From the NCBI GenBank assembly GCA_041395505.1, contig JAWLAG010000001.1, positions 744,001 through 808,000 of the forward strand: a DNA stretch of 64,000 nucleotides. Reading direction: 5' to 3'. The number at the start of each line of letters is the position of its first letter. Position 1 is the stretch's first letter. The DNA comes from Steroidobacteraceae bacterium. GTDB lineage: Bacteria; Pseudomonadota; Gammaproteobacteria; Steroidobacterales; Steroidobacteraceae. Position numbers and translations under genes: made by a program. The notes beneath the pieces are model-generated. The model worked only from the letters and a program-made list of their open reading frames with translations. It was not told where the DNA came from and searched no databases. Shown here piece by piece: positions 1-8,473 of the stretch.

Positions 1-899
1 GGACGGCTGCCGTTTGGCGTGCAATTGGCGAGGCTCGGCACGATGACCGTACCGGCTGTCGAACCCGTGTTGAACGGAATGTTGAGCGCGCCATTGTTGT
101 TGCGCAGCTCGAAAGCCGAGGCCATGGCCTCGGGGCTCGGGCCGTCATCGTCCTTCGACAACATGCCGAAGAGCTTGATGTTGAGTTTTTCCGTCGGTTT
201 GGCCGTCAAGGTCAGGCTGAAGACATCCGAGGACTGGTCGCCGAGCGTCTGGCCGGGCACCGCCAGATTGTCATAGGAACCGTCCTTCTCCCAGCTGCGT
301 GCCGTCAGCCGAAAACCGAACATGTCGGAGAACAACGGCCCCTCGATGGAGCCTTCGAAATCGTGGCTGCTGCGTGAACCGGCGCTGATGCTGACGTCGC
401 CGCCGAACTCGCTGCCCGGTTCCTTGGTGACGACATTGATCGCGCCGGCAAATGCGTTGCGGCCGAAATACGCGCTTTGAGGTCCCTTCAGGATCTCGAC
501 ACGGGCCGGGCTGTTTACGCTGTTGACGGCGTTTGCGGACGAGACTGGCACGCCGTCGATAAAGGTCGCGGTGAGCGTGGACGTGGTGCGCGAGGGTGTC
601 ATACCGCGCAAACTGATCTGCTGGAAGGATCTGTCGTTGCGACCGGAATTCACGCTCGTGATCTGGAATCCTGGCGTATTGTTGGCGAGATCGGTCAGCG
701 ACACGATGCCGCGCACGTCGATGTCCTCGCCGCTCATCACCGACACGGCCAGTGGCGTCTGCAGGAGATCTTCCGATTTCTTGCGCGCCGTGACGACGAC
801 CTCTTCGAGGCCCTCGTTCTGGGCCAACACAACCAAAGGCTGTGTGGCGAGCGATACAAGAGCCAGAGTGAGCAGACGAATATTCATTTGTGATGCCAT
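1..899 (-). CDS. TonB-dependent outer-membrane receptor, N-terminal part (runs off the left edge)
   Basis: Translating the minus strand from the ATG at 899-897 gives an uninterrupted frame to the window edge. It begins with a signal peptide (MNIRLLTLALVSLA core), then a TonB box (EEVVVTARK) and a plug domain with SVMSGEDI, GFQIT, SLRGM, FIDGVPV, VEILKGPQSAYFGRNAFAGAINVVTKEP, all typical of TonB receptors; the strand then enters the barrel (LTARSWEKDGSY). The family imports siderophores, vitamins or, in catabolic islands, organic substrates across the outer membrane using ExbBD-TonB energy. The first ATG is preferred because AAGGGGGG lies about 8 bases upstream; a second in-frame ATG is four codons later. 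It is separated from the next minus-strand gene by a terminator, so it is its own transcription unit. Neighbours suggest a catabolic substrate, which is inference. Confidence 0.93.
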   Translation of the reverse strand, partial: MASQMNIRLLTLALVSLATQPLVVLAQNEGLEEVVVTARKKSEDLLQTPLAVSVMSGEDIDVRGIVSLTDLANNTPGFQITSVNSGRNDRSFQQISLRGMTPSRTTSTLTATFIDGVPVSSANAVNSVNSPARVEILKGPQSAYFGRNAFAGAINVVTKEPGSEFGGDVSISAGSRSSHDFEGSIEGPLFSDMFGFRLTARSWEKDGSYDNLAVPGQTLGDQSSDVFSLTLTAKPTEKLNIKLFGMLSKDDDGPSPEAMASAFELRNNNGALNIPFNTGSTAGTVIVPSLANCTPNGSR

Positions 900-1029
900 G
901 AGGCCAACCCCCCTTGAAAGTTCCCCGGGTCGTTATAGAAGAATGGTGGAGCGACGATAGCAAAGTGGCCGCAGGTGACCATTCCAATAATGAAACGAAC
1001 CGGGTCGGGGCCCAGCGCAGCTGTTGCTC

Positions 1030-1073
1030 AAAAAATACGCCTGCCCCGGATATCGATGCCTCAATCCGGCAGG
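1030..1073 (-). terminator. Rho-independent terminator after the quinoprotein gene
   Basis: On the minus strand, the arm at 1073-1064 (CCTGCCGGAT) pairs with 1051-1040 (ATCCGGGGCAGG) with a two-base bulge, and is followed after four bases by a run of six T (plus-strand A run 1030-1035). It sits 11 bases after the stop of the gene ending at 1084 and isolates that operon from the TonB receptor gene downstream. Confidence 0.7.
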
Positions 1074-1083
1074 TGGGCGCGGC

Positions 1084-3180
1084 TCATGGTCGGGTAAGCC
1101 AGCGCGCCAGGCTCTCGACCTGGGATGGCGTCAGTCCGTTGGCATGGCTTTGCATCGTTCCGGTGGTGAGCTTGGCAATGATTTCATCGGCCGAGTGCCG
1201 AGCGAGCCGGGCACGCGGCGGAACGTCGGGCCGCTCCTGGTCGTGGCAGGCCGCGCAATGGGTTACGTACAGGCCCGCGGCATCGTCGCGCGTTCCGGGG
1301 GCGGCCGGCTGATACGAGCTGCCCCGCGTCGTCGTCCCCTCGCCCTCGGATCGGGGTCGGTGCGCGTTCGCCGCGCTCCGCCCTGCGCCCAGGCCAAACA
1401 CCTGTATACGATCGGTGCCGACGAAAACCATGCCGTTTGCGACCACGGGTTCGTTGTACTTGCCGCCGGGTGAGAGCAGACCGGCGGGGCTGCGCCACAG
1501 AAGTTCAAGCTTGTCCGCATCGATCGCATACAAAACGGGTTGCGGCGCGTCTTCGCCGTAAAGCGACGCCGAGCGCGGCTTGTTGACATCCAGCACCCAG
1601 ACGATGCCGTCGTGTCCATGGTGACTGCTGATGACCGCCGAGCCCGGGTTTTGAAACACGAGCTCCGGCTGCACGGCATCGATTCGCAGGTAGGCGGGCT
1701 GCATCGCATGCGCGACGATTTCGAGGCGCGCAAGCGAAGGTGGCACGCTGATTCCCGAGTCCTCTGCGGCCTTGGTAGTGCCGGTCATGTAGACGAAATG
1801 CCTGCCATTTGCAGCGCGGAAATAGGCCGCGGTGGAGCGGCTCTTGGCGAGATCGCCCATGCCAAAACGATCGCTGTAGGGACCGAATACATTGAGTGGT
1901 CCTCGCACGCCATGGCTTGGCTGCACATCGGGCGCGAGCAGCGAGCCGTCCTGGTCGGCAGCGTGTCGCAGATCCGCCGCGCAGGGCTGGCGTTTGACCA
2001 GGTTGCCTGGCATGTGGCGGCGGTCGAGCAGATAGGCATTGCCCTGCTTGCTGCCACCCAGCACCAGGAGGTGCGGCGTTTGCGATTCGCTCCCCGCCAG
2101 GTCCACCACGATCGGAGTGCCGCTGCCGAGATCGAGGTCCTGGCCGCCGGCCTGGCAATAGTTGAACGGCGTGTATGTGCCTGCAAGACGCAGCCGGCCC
2201 GCGCTGTCGACGCCGAGCCGCAGGATCGACTGCCCCCAGTTTCCGGCGCTGTCCGGGTACACACCCGAGTGACCCATGCCCGCAAGCGCGTTCAGTACGC
2301 TGCTGCCGCTCGCCACATGCACGTATCCGTCGGAGTCGATCGCAACGCCACCCGATGCCCACAGCCCGCCTACGCCTTCCTCGGTGCGCGCGGTAACCGA
2401 AAACGCAGCCGCGATGCGCGCGCCGCGCGTATCGATCGATAACAACCAGCCACTGACCGGTTCGCCGCCGAAGGGTATGAACAGCCAGCGGCCATCCGCG
2501 CTCAGGTTCAATGCTCCGCGCTGGAGCATGGCGACGCCGGATGGAAACCGATTCGCGCCATTGGCGTTGACGCCTTCGACATTGACCTGTTCGGCGGACA
2601 ATGCGAGCGGCCAGCCCGGTAACGGTTCGCCGGTCGCGAGATCGAGTGCATGGGCAACCCAGGCGCGGGTCTGGTCACAACCAACGACATAGATAATGCG
2701 ACGATTGCGATCGATCACGGGCGTCGAGAGGATGCCGCGTGTGCCGTTGCCGCAGGGTGCATCCACGATACGTCGTTGCCAGAGGGTCGTACCCCGCGCA
2801 TGCCCAGGGGTAGCCGACGCGTTGATGGCGGCAACGTAACCTGTCGTGCTCGCCGCATACACCACGTCGTGGCGGCCACGCTGGTGACGAGAGCCATCCA
2901 GTTCGAGGCCCGTCACATAAAGCGGCGATGCAAACAGGCGAGGCGGCATGCCGAGCGCGCCCGCGAGCGGATCGGACTCGAAGATGAGGCCGAAGTCACC
3001 GGAGCGGATGCGCTCGGGAGTGAGCCTGCGCTCGGCGTCGTACCAGCCGCTGCGCTGCGCATTGCCATGATAAGTGAGATTTTGTGCATCGCCTCGAGCA
3101 TTGTCTGCCGGCAATGTGCCTGTTGCGACCAGAGACAGCATCGCCGCGAGGCAGCGCATGATGCTCGCGGGGCGCGTCAA
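1084..3180 (-). CDS. Secreted PQQ-like beta-propeller protein with C-terminal cytochrome c domain
   Basis: About 698 residues. An N-terminal signal peptide (MRCLAAMLSLVATGTLPA) is followed by repeated propeller-blade motifs (VVYAASTTGYVAAINA, VAHALDLATGEPLPGWPL, LYAIDADKLELLWRSP, GMVFVGTDRIQVFGLG) as in BamB/quinoprotein families, and a C-terminal cytochrome c domain with the haem motif CAACH near residue 635. It is likely a periplasmic electron-transfer protein or quinoprotein dehydrogenase. I do not see the canonical PQQ-alcohol-dehydrogenase active-site blocks, so the substrate is unknown. The longest frame starts with TTG, whose TTGA overlaps the IclR stop; the ATG seven codons later (3159) starts the signal peptide cleanly and is an alternative. 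It is translationally coupled to the IclR gene. Confidence 0.8.
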   Translation of the reverse strand: MTRPASIMRCLAAMLSLVATGTLPADNARGDAQNLTYHGNAQRSGWYDAERRLTPERIRSGDFGLIFESDPLAGALGMPPRLFASPLYVTGLELDGSRHQRGRHDVVYAASTTGYVAAINASATPGHARGTTLWQRRIVDAPCGNGTRGILSTPVIDRNRRIIYVVGCDQTRAWVAHALDLATGEPLPGWPLALSAEQVNVEGVNANGANRFPSGVAMLQRGALNLSADGRWLFIPFGGEPVSGWLLSIDTRGARIAAAFSVTARTEEGVGGLWASGGVAIDSDGYVHVASGSSVLNALAGMGHSGVYPDSAGNWGQSILRLGVDSAGRLRLAGTYTPFNYCQAGGQDLDLGSGTPIVVDLAGSESQTPHLLVLGGSKQGNAYLLDRRHMPGNLVKRQPCAADLRHAADQDGSLLAPDVQPSHGVRGPLNVFGPYSDRFGMGDLAKSRSTAAYFRAANGRHFVYMTGTTKAAEDSGISVPPSLARLEIVAHAMQPAYLRIDAVQPELVFQNPGSAVISSHHGHDGIVWVLDVNKPRSASLYGEDAPQPVLYAIDADKLELLWRSPAGLLSPGGKYNEPVVANGMVFVGTDRIQVFGLGAGRSAANAHRPRSEGEGTTTRGSSYQPAAPGTRDDAAGLYVTHCAACHDQERPDVPPRARLARHSADEIIAKLTTGTMQSHANGLTPSQVESLARWLTRP

Positions 3181-4001
3181 ACGTCGCCGCTCGCGCCATG
3201 GGCCGCCTGGTCACGCAGATACTCGGCCATCAGTCGGCTGGCCAGATCCAGAATGCGATCTTCATCGCGGCGCAGCGCAGCGACGGGTGCGCCGAGCGCC
3301 AGCGCCCCTATGCGCAGCGGCGAGGTGGTCACCGGGATGGGCCAGGCGAGCATCCCCCAGCCGTCGGCCCGCAGATTGTATCCAGCGACGAATCCGCGGC
3401 TGCGGACATCGCGCAGCGCCTGCTCGACCTCGGCTATTCCATTGAATCGTCGGCCGAGTCCGACCCGGCGTCGCCGGCATTGGGTGACGAGCGCACGCAC
3501 CTGATCGCGCTTGTATTGCGAGGCGATCGCAAGGCCCGGTGTCGAGAACGGCATGGCGATTTCGCCGGGAGCGACCGAGGTCAGGCCGCGGATCTCGCCG
3601 AGCAACAGTGCGGCGAGCCTTACATGCACGCCGCTGCGTACCCACACCGAAACCGTATCACCGGTCTCGGAACGCAGTGAGCTCATCAGCCTGCGCAGCG
3701 GCGGTGACCGACAGCCCGCGTCAGCAAGGCGCTCGCCGAGTTCTGCAAGCCGTGCCCCGACGCCATAGCTTGCGTGGGACTGCGAGTACTCGACGTAGCC
3801 CAGACCGGCGAGCTTCTGCAGCAGGCGATACATGCTCGCCGCCGGTACACCCAGGCGCACGGCGAGGTCATTGTTCGACAGCGGTCCGGCTGCAACACTG
3901 AGTTCCTCGAGCACGGCCAGCACACGCCCGACAGCACGCGATCGCTCGCTCGCTGCGGACTCGAAACCTGCGCCGCGCTGGACGCTTCTGTCAGGGGCCA
4001 T
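3177..4001 (-). CDS. IclR-family transcriptional regulator
   Basis: 274 residues, the usual IclR size (about 250-280). An N-terminal winged helix-turn-helix (about residues 22-85: VGRVLAVLEELSVAAGPLSNNDLAVRLGVPAASMYRLLQKL split over helices, then GYVEYSQ wing) precedes the effector-binding domain (SLRSETGDTVSVWV; MPFSTPGLAIAS; RGFVAGYN; ALALGAPVAAL). Family members sense small organic acids or aromatics and control adjacent catabolic operons. The gene overlaps the downstream quinoprotein gene by four bases and is divergent from the amidohydrolase-hydrolase operon, making both the likely targets. The intergenic 169 bases hold a short dyad that could be its operator. Confidence 0.92.
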   Translation of the reverse strand: MAPDRSVQRGAGFESAASERSRAVGRVLAVLEELSVAAGPLSNNDLAVRLGVPAASMYRLLQKLAGLGYVEYSQSHASYGVGARLAELGERLADAGCRSPPLRRLMSSLRSETGDTVSVWVRSGVHVRLAALLLGEIRGLTSVAPGEIAMPFSTPGLAIASQYKRDQVRALVTQCRRRRVGLGRRFNGIAEVEQALRDVRSRGFVAGYNLRADGWGMLAWPIPVTTSPLRIGALALGAPVAALRRDEDRILDLASRLMAEYLRDQAAHGASGDV

Positions 4002-4170
4002 GTAATCCGTTCAGTTCGCTTGACGAGGCTCGGGCATCATCCGCTATGTGGCCGCGGGTGGTAAAGTCGCGCCACGCTCGCCCATTCGGTTCAACAGTGA
4101 AATTCTCGCGTCTTCGCCGTCTGGCGGATCATTACCATGGCGGTGAAGCCAGCAATCGAGGCCTGCAGCT
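4002..4170. promoter_or_regulatory. Divergent control region between IclR regulator and amidohydrolase
   Basis: This is the 169-base gap between two divergent genes. It contains a TTGACG at 4020-4025 with a TATGTG 19 bases downstream (poor spacing, plus strand) and a short perfect dyad TTCA-ACAG-TGAA at 4090-4101. IclR regulators usually bind palindromes in just such gaps. A GAGG about nine bases before the ATG at 4171 serves the amidohydrolase. The assignment as operator is inference. Confidence 0.3.
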
Positions 4171-5256
4171 ATGCGCGTACTGGATGTCGATACACACGTC
4201 GTCGAATCGGAAAGGGTATGGGACCTGCTTGCCCGGAGCGAGGAGGAGTTTCGGCCCGCCATCCTGCGCAAGGAGCGCGGCGCCGCCGTCAACGCCCATT
4301 TCGCAGGCCCCAAGGCCAAAGAGTTCTGGGTCATCGACAACCGGCTCTACGGCAAGCACGACATCGAACTGATCAGCGGGGCAGGGCGGGGCGAGATTTC
4401 TGCAGGTGCCATCACTTTGCAGGATGTCCCTGCGCGACTCGCCGAGATGGATCGCCAGCAGGTCGATGTGCAGGTCGTTTTCTCGAGCCTATTCCTCAAT
4501 ATCCGCTGCGATCGGGCGAATGCGGAACTCGCATTGACGCGCGCCTACAATCGCTGGATTGCGGCAGCCTGCGCCCAGAGCGGCGGGCGCTTGCGCTGGA
4601 TCTTCGTGCCATCGCTCAAGAACATCGATGCGACCCTGCGTGACATGCGGCAAGCCGCCACGGACGGCGCCGTCGGCGTGTTGTTTCGCGGCTTCGAAGG
4701 TGATCGCTACATCGATCATCCAGATTTCGAACCCGTGTTCGCAACGGCCGTGGACCTTAACTGGCCAATATGTGTGCACATCGGTCATGGTAGTCCTGCC
4801 ATAGAGTCGCTGGCGCAGCGCGATGGCGCACGCTTCAATCGTTTCATCTCCGACAGCCCGAACTACTTTGCTTTCTCGACGCTGCTCAACAGTACCTTGC
4901 CAGCCAAATATCCCGCGCTCAGGTTCGGTTTTTTCGAATCGGGGTGCAGCTGGGTACCGGCGGCGGTGCAGACCGCGATGCACGTGCGCCTGCCCCCTTC
5001 CGAGTTGATGGCGCTCGTCAAAGAGAAGCTCACCGCCCACAACTTCTGGCTGACCTGCGAATTGCACGAGGATCTGCCCCATCTCATGCGCTATATGGGC
5101 GATGATCGGCTGATGCTTGCGAGCGATTACGGACATCCGGGCGACGTCGCCGACACCATCTACTTCCGGCAGAAGTTGGCCGACCGCGGTGACATCGACC
5201 CGGCGCTGCAGGAACGTCTGGTCACGGACAACGGTCACGGCCTGTTCAGGATCTGA
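4171..5256 (+). CDS. Metal-dependent amidohydrolase (amidohydrolase 2 / ACMSD-like TIM barrel)
   Basis: 361 residues. The N-terminus has D-T-H (DVDTHVVES) in place of the DxH/HxH metal motif, followed by family features: DVPARLAEMDRQQVDVQVVFSS, AYNRWIAAAC, PSLKNIDATLRDM, DGAVGVLFRG, DHPDFEPVFATAVDLNWPICVHIGHG (barrel His), GFFESGCSWVP and a C-terminal ASDYGHPGD (metal Asp and His). Such enzymes decarboxylate or hydrolyse aromatic and dicarbonyl intermediates using Zn2+ or Mn2+ in the cytoplasm. The start ATG has GAGG about nine bases upstream. It heads a two-gene operon with the alpha/beta hydrolase 39 bases downstream and is divergent from the IclR regulator, so it is probably IclR-controlled. 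Its exact reaction cannot be read from the sequence. Confidence 0.88.
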   Translation: MRVLDVDTHVVESERVWDLLARSEEEFRPAILRKERGAAVNAHFAGPKAKEFWVIDNRLYGKHDIELISGAGRGEISAGAITLQDVPARLAEMDRQQVDVQVVFSSLFLNIRCDRANAELALTRAYNRWIAAACAQSGGRLRWIFVPSLKNIDATLRDMRQAATDGAVGVLFRGFEGDRYIDHPDFEPVFATAVDLNWPICVHIGHGSPAIESLAQRDGARFNRFISDSPNYFAFSTLLNSTLPAKYPALRFGFFESGCSWVPAAVQTAMHVRLPPSELMALVKEKLTAHNFWLTCELHEDLPHLMRYMGDDRLMLASDYGHPGDVADTIYFRQKLADRGDIDPALQERLVTDNGHGLFRI

Positions 5257-5295
5257 GTTGCGCGAGCACCTGCCTGATCGCTGCGGGCATTGACC

Positions 5296-6345
5296 ATGCT
5301 GCGGGTCCTCGTCGCTTTCGGTTTGGTCATATTGCTTGCAGTCGCAGGTTTGATCGTGGCGGGGCGAACCGGCCGGCTTGCCGCTGACCCCGCCGAGGCG
5401 AGGTCGCTCTACGGCGCGCCTCCATCACAATTCATGGATATCGACGGCGCGAGACTGCATTTTCGCGACGAAGGCACCGGACCCATACTGGTACTGCTGC
5501 ACGGCTCGCGAGCGAGTTTGCACCAGTGGGACGGTTGGGTCGCCGAACTGGGCGGCCAATATCGCATCATTCGCGTCGATGCGCTGGCGCATGGACTGAC
5601 CGCGAACGACGGCGGCGATTTCAGCGCGCAGCGGCAGGGTTATCTCCTCGACCGGCTGCTCGAGCGACTTGGGGCTCAGCACTTCGCGCTCGCAGGAACA
5701 TCATCCGGTGCCACCCAGGCGATTGATCTTGCGGCAAGGCACCCTGAGCAGGTGGAGAAGTTGCTGCTGTCGACCGTGCCGCTGCGCCTTCCTTCCAGGC
5801 AGCGCCTGTCGGTGCACGACCGGCTGATTTTCTTTCTGCATGACGAGGTTCTCGGATCGAAAGGCACCGATCTGTATTGGCGGACCTTCCTGCAAAGCAT
5901 TTATGGTGATCCGAGCAGGGTCACGCAGGCGTTGGTAACCCGGTATCGAATTCTGAATACCTTGCCGGGGCGGGAGGAGCAATTTCAGGCGCGACTCGCC
6001 AGCTGGCAGCGTCGTGGTGGGGCTGCGCGGGACTATGCGTTGGCGGGCAAAGTCCGGGTACCTGTACTTGTGCAGTGGGGTGGCGCTGGGTCCGTGCTGC
6101 CGCGGGAGCTGCATTGCGAGATAGTCGCCGCGTTCACCGCAGCCACGGTCACGACGATTACCTACCCCGAACTGGGCCACAAGCTGGTCATGGAAGATCC
6201 AGTGCGCACCGCTCGCGATGCCGCCGCTTTCCTCCGAGCCAGCGGCGAGCGTAGCGCCGATGACGGTCAGGCGGGTGCGCCCGCAGCTGGCTGCGGCCTG
6301 TCTGCATCCCGAAGCCTTGCCAGTGTGTCGGCGTCCAGCTTGTAG
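5296..6345 (+). CDS. Alpha/beta hydrolase with N-terminal membrane anchor or signal
   Basis: 349 residues from the ATG at 5296 (a TTG two codons earlier is also possible). A hydrophobic N-terminal segment (VLVAFGLVILLAVAGLIVAG) suggests export or anchoring. The fold shows the oxyanion loop LLHGSRAS, the nucleophile elbow G-T-S-S-G with serine, and a C-terminal GHK histidine after a strand (YPELGHK). It presumably hydrolyses an ester, lactone or C-C bond in the same pathway as the amidohydrolase immediately upstream. The last about 25 residues lie beyond the hydrolase domain, and the 3' end overlaps the convergent MFS gene by 79 bases. Its sequence resembles the other exported hydrolase at 12608-13579 in layout (IDG-V/A, H-RDEG-GP motifs), so the two may be paralogues. 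Confidence 0.87.
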   Translation: MLRVLVAFGLVILLAVAGLIVAGRTGRLAADPAEARSLYGAPPSQFMDIDGARLHFRDEGTGPILVLLHGSRASLHQWDGWVAELGGQYRIIRVDALAHGLTANDGGDFSAQRQGYLLDRLLERLGAQHFALAGTSSGATQAIDLAARHPEQVEKLLLSTVPLRLPSRQRLSVHDRLIFFLHDEVLGSKGTDLYWRTFLQSIYGDPSRVTQALVTRYRILNTLPGREEQFQARLASWQRRGGAARDYALAGKVRVPVLVQWGGAGSVLPRELHCEIVAAFTAATVTTITYPELGHKLVMEDPVRTARDAAAFLRASGERSADDGQAGAPAAGCGLSASRSLASVSASSL

Positions 6346-7637
6346 AGCATGATCAGGCCGATGCCAAGCAGCTGGCAGGCCGCCGGAACGAGCGCTACAG
6401 CGTAACGGGTCATGTCCACGGCCGATTGTGGCTGCGCGCCGCGCCCCGCATCACCGGAAATCATGCCCGCCGCGGAAAATGCAAATCCCACGATCAGCGG
6501 CCCCAACACGAATGATGTGGTTTGCATGAGTTCGAACAGGCCGACAAAAAGGCCGCCGCGCTGCTCCTTGCTGCACAATCGATCGTATTCGATGGTATCT
6601 GCAAGCATTGCCATGGCGACTAGTACGCTGCCACTGCCGAGCGCTCCGGACAGCACTGCGCGCAGCAGCAGAAATACCTGAGGCTCGCTCGGGACAGCGA
6701 ACAACCACGACAGGTTGACGAGCCCCAAGGCAGCAAAAAGCGCAATCGCCAGGCTGCGTCGCTCGATGGTGCGCAGCGCCCGGTTCCACAACGGTACGGC
6801 TGCAACACCAACCAGATTGCTAGCCAGGCCAAACAGGGCGAGTGCACTTTCGCCGCGCCGCAATACATCCGACAGGAAGAACAAGAACGCGGCACCTATG
6901 AACGCTGTGCCGAGCTGAAGTGTCATCTTGACCAGAAGAATGACCAGGAACGGCTTGTTTTTCAGCGCTGAACGATACGATGCCGCAGGTGTCGATGTGC
7001 CGATCCCTGGCGATAGCGCGGGCGCTTTCCCGGTTGCTGCCACGACCCAAAGCATTGTCGCGCCAACGACAACTGCAGCGGCAACGGACATCAGTGCGTA
7101 AGCGTCCTTCTTGCCGCCGAGCGCTGCGATAAGGGCGGGGGCGCCTGCGGTGATGACGATTCCCGCCGTGTAGACAAAGAATGTGCGCCAGGCCATCAAT
7201 GTCGCTCGCTCGGCATAGTCGTTTGTCATTTCAGCGCCCTGCGCCATGTACGGTATGGCGAACAGGGAGTACCCGGTGCAGTAGAGCAACAGCGCCGCGA
7301 GCGCAAACACGTAAAGCGCCGGTCCGATATTCATCGACGGCAAATTGAAAACCGCTACGCAGCCAGCTGTGGACAGCAAGGCCCCTGCGAACATCAACGG
7401 GCGCCTCTTGCCCCAGCGGCTTTGCGAGCGGTCACTCAGCGTGCCGATGAGGGGGTCGATCACGGCATCATAGATGCGAGTGATCGCGAGTAACGTACCC
7501 GCGATGGCCGCTGGCATACCTACATGACGTACCAGATAGAACACGACAAAGAGGTTGATGAGGTAGAGCATCGACGTCGCGCCGAGGCCGCCGAGTCCCC
7601 AGCTTGCCCGCAATGACAAGGGCAGGCCCGTGGTCAT
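6267..7637 (-). CDS. MFS transporter of the GPH (glycoside-pentoside-hexuronide:cation symporter) type
   Basis: 456 residues with about 12 hydrophobic segments. GPH signatures are clear: LVRHVGMPAAIAGTLLAITRIYDAVIDPLIGTLSDRS (split: RIYDAVIDPLIG and SDRSQSRWGKRRP) and ERATLMAWRTFF. The family imports sugars, glycosides or other organic substrates with cations. I chose the ATG at 7637 because it overlaps the upstream SUMF1-like gene stop as ATGA and starts at the first transmembrane region; the open frame extends upstream without coding character. It is third in an operon with the monooxygenase and SUMF1-like genes. The 3' end overlaps the convergent hydrolase by 79 bases. Confidence 0.9.
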   Translation of the reverse strand: MTTGLPLSLRASWGLGGLGATSMLYLINLFVVFYLVRHVGMPAAIAGTLLAITRIYDAVIDPLIGTLSDRSQSRWGKRRPLMFAGALLSTAGCVAVFNLPSMNIGPALYVFALAALLLYCTGYSLFAIPYMAQGAEMTNDYAERATLMAWRTFFVYTAGIVITAGAPALIAALGGKKDAYALMSVAAAVVVGATMLWVVAATGKAPALSPGIGTSTPAASYRSALKNKPFLVILLVKMTLQLGTAFIGAAFLFFLSDVLRRGESALALFGLASNLVGVAAVPLWNRALRTIERRSLAIALFAALGLVNLSWLFAVPSEPQVFLLLRAVLSGALGSGSVLVAMAMLADTIEYDRLCSKEQRGGLFVGLFELMQTTSFVLGPLIVGFAFSAAGMISGDAGRGAQPQSAVDMTRYAVALVPAACQLLGIGLIMLYKLDADTLARLRDADRPQPAAGAPA

Positions 7638-8473
7638 TGCGCGAGGTCGCGTGCAACACGAAAACCGAGGTGATCGTTGCGCGTTGCGATCGGATCTCCG
7701 ATGCGTTGCGCCGTCCGTACGCTCCACGCGCTCAGTGACCACGCGCCCCCTCGCACGTTGCGCAAGCTGCAATCGCCACCGGTGATCCATGCCGACCCGT
7801 CTGTTGGCGCGGCTTCGTATGATTCGTGATGACAGTCCTCGAGCCATTGCGCGCTATTGCCCGTCATGTCATGGAGTCCGAAGCCGTTGGCCGGAAAAGA
7901 TCCGACCTCGAGCGTTCCCTGGTGTGTTCGGCCGAAGTTCGCCTGGGACGCATCGAGCGTATCGCCCGAGTAGTACGCTGTGCTGGTTCCGGCGCGCGCC
8001 GCATATTCCCACTCGGCTTCGCTCAATAACCGATAGGGCTGTCCGGTGCGCTCGCGCAACCAATCGACGTAGGCCCTGGCGTCGGTCCAGTTGACGTTGA
8101 TTACGGGGCGCCGTCCGCGACCCCAACCTGCATCGTCCGGCCGGTATCCCCTGCAACCGCCGTCGGCGACGCAGGCGTCCCACTCCGCGAACGTCACGCT
8201 GTAGCGCCCAACCGCGAATCGATAGCCGATGCGGACTTCATGCAGCGGGCTCTCCATTTTGTCGAACATGGCCAGCACCGCCAGTCTGCGGCGATCTTCC
8301 GCTCGCGAGCCCATGGTGTACCGTCCCGGCGGCAACACGACCATCTCCGGGCAGACCGCGCAGTCCTGCAGCCGCCGGCCTGGGGCAGGATCCCGACCTG
8401 CAGCAGCGCATCCACAGATCAACGCGAAAGCCAGCAGCGGCACTATGGCCTGCGGGTGAAATCTAGATTGCAC
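7634..8473 (-). CDS. SUMF1/formylglycine-generating-enzyme-like exported protein lacking catalytic cysteines
   Basis: 279 residues. A hydrophobic N-terminus with a possible lipobox (ALICGC) is followed by DCAVCPEMVVLPPG, GRYTMGS, FAVGRYSVTFAEWDAC, INVNWTDARAYVDWL, YRLLSEAEWEYAARAG, GLHDMTGNSAQWLEDC and VRGGAW to GFRVARD, the full C-type-lectin-like SUMF1 fold. True formylglycine-generating enzymes need a pair of C-terminal copper-binding cysteines; here that segment (VRGGAWSLSAWSVRTAQR) has none. No sulfatase gene is in the window. Function is therefore unknown: a binding or structural role in the envelope is possible. Start is GTG at 8473, overlapping the monooxygenase stop by 11 bases. A second paralogue lies at 16939-17889. 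Confidence 0.85.
   Translation of the reverse strand: MQSRFHPQAIVPLLAFALICGCAAAGRDPAPGRRLQDCAVCPEMVVLPPGRYTMGSRAEDRRRLAVLAMFDKMESPLHEVRIGYRFAVGRYSVTFAEWDACVADGGCRGYRPDDAGWGRGRRPVINVNWTDARAYVDWLRERTGQPYRLLSEAEWEYAARAGTSTAYYSGDTLDASQANFGRTHQGTLEVGSFPANGFGLHDMTGNSAQWLEDCHHESYEAAPTDGSAWITGGDCSLRNVRGGAWSLSAWSVRTAQRIGDPIATRNDHLGFRVARDLAQ

Noticed and set aside
271..987. Minus-strand open frame of about 238 codons near the left edge
   Set aside because: It overlaps the TonB receptor in another frame on the same strand and shows no domain; the receptor frame has signal peptide, TonB box and plug motifs.
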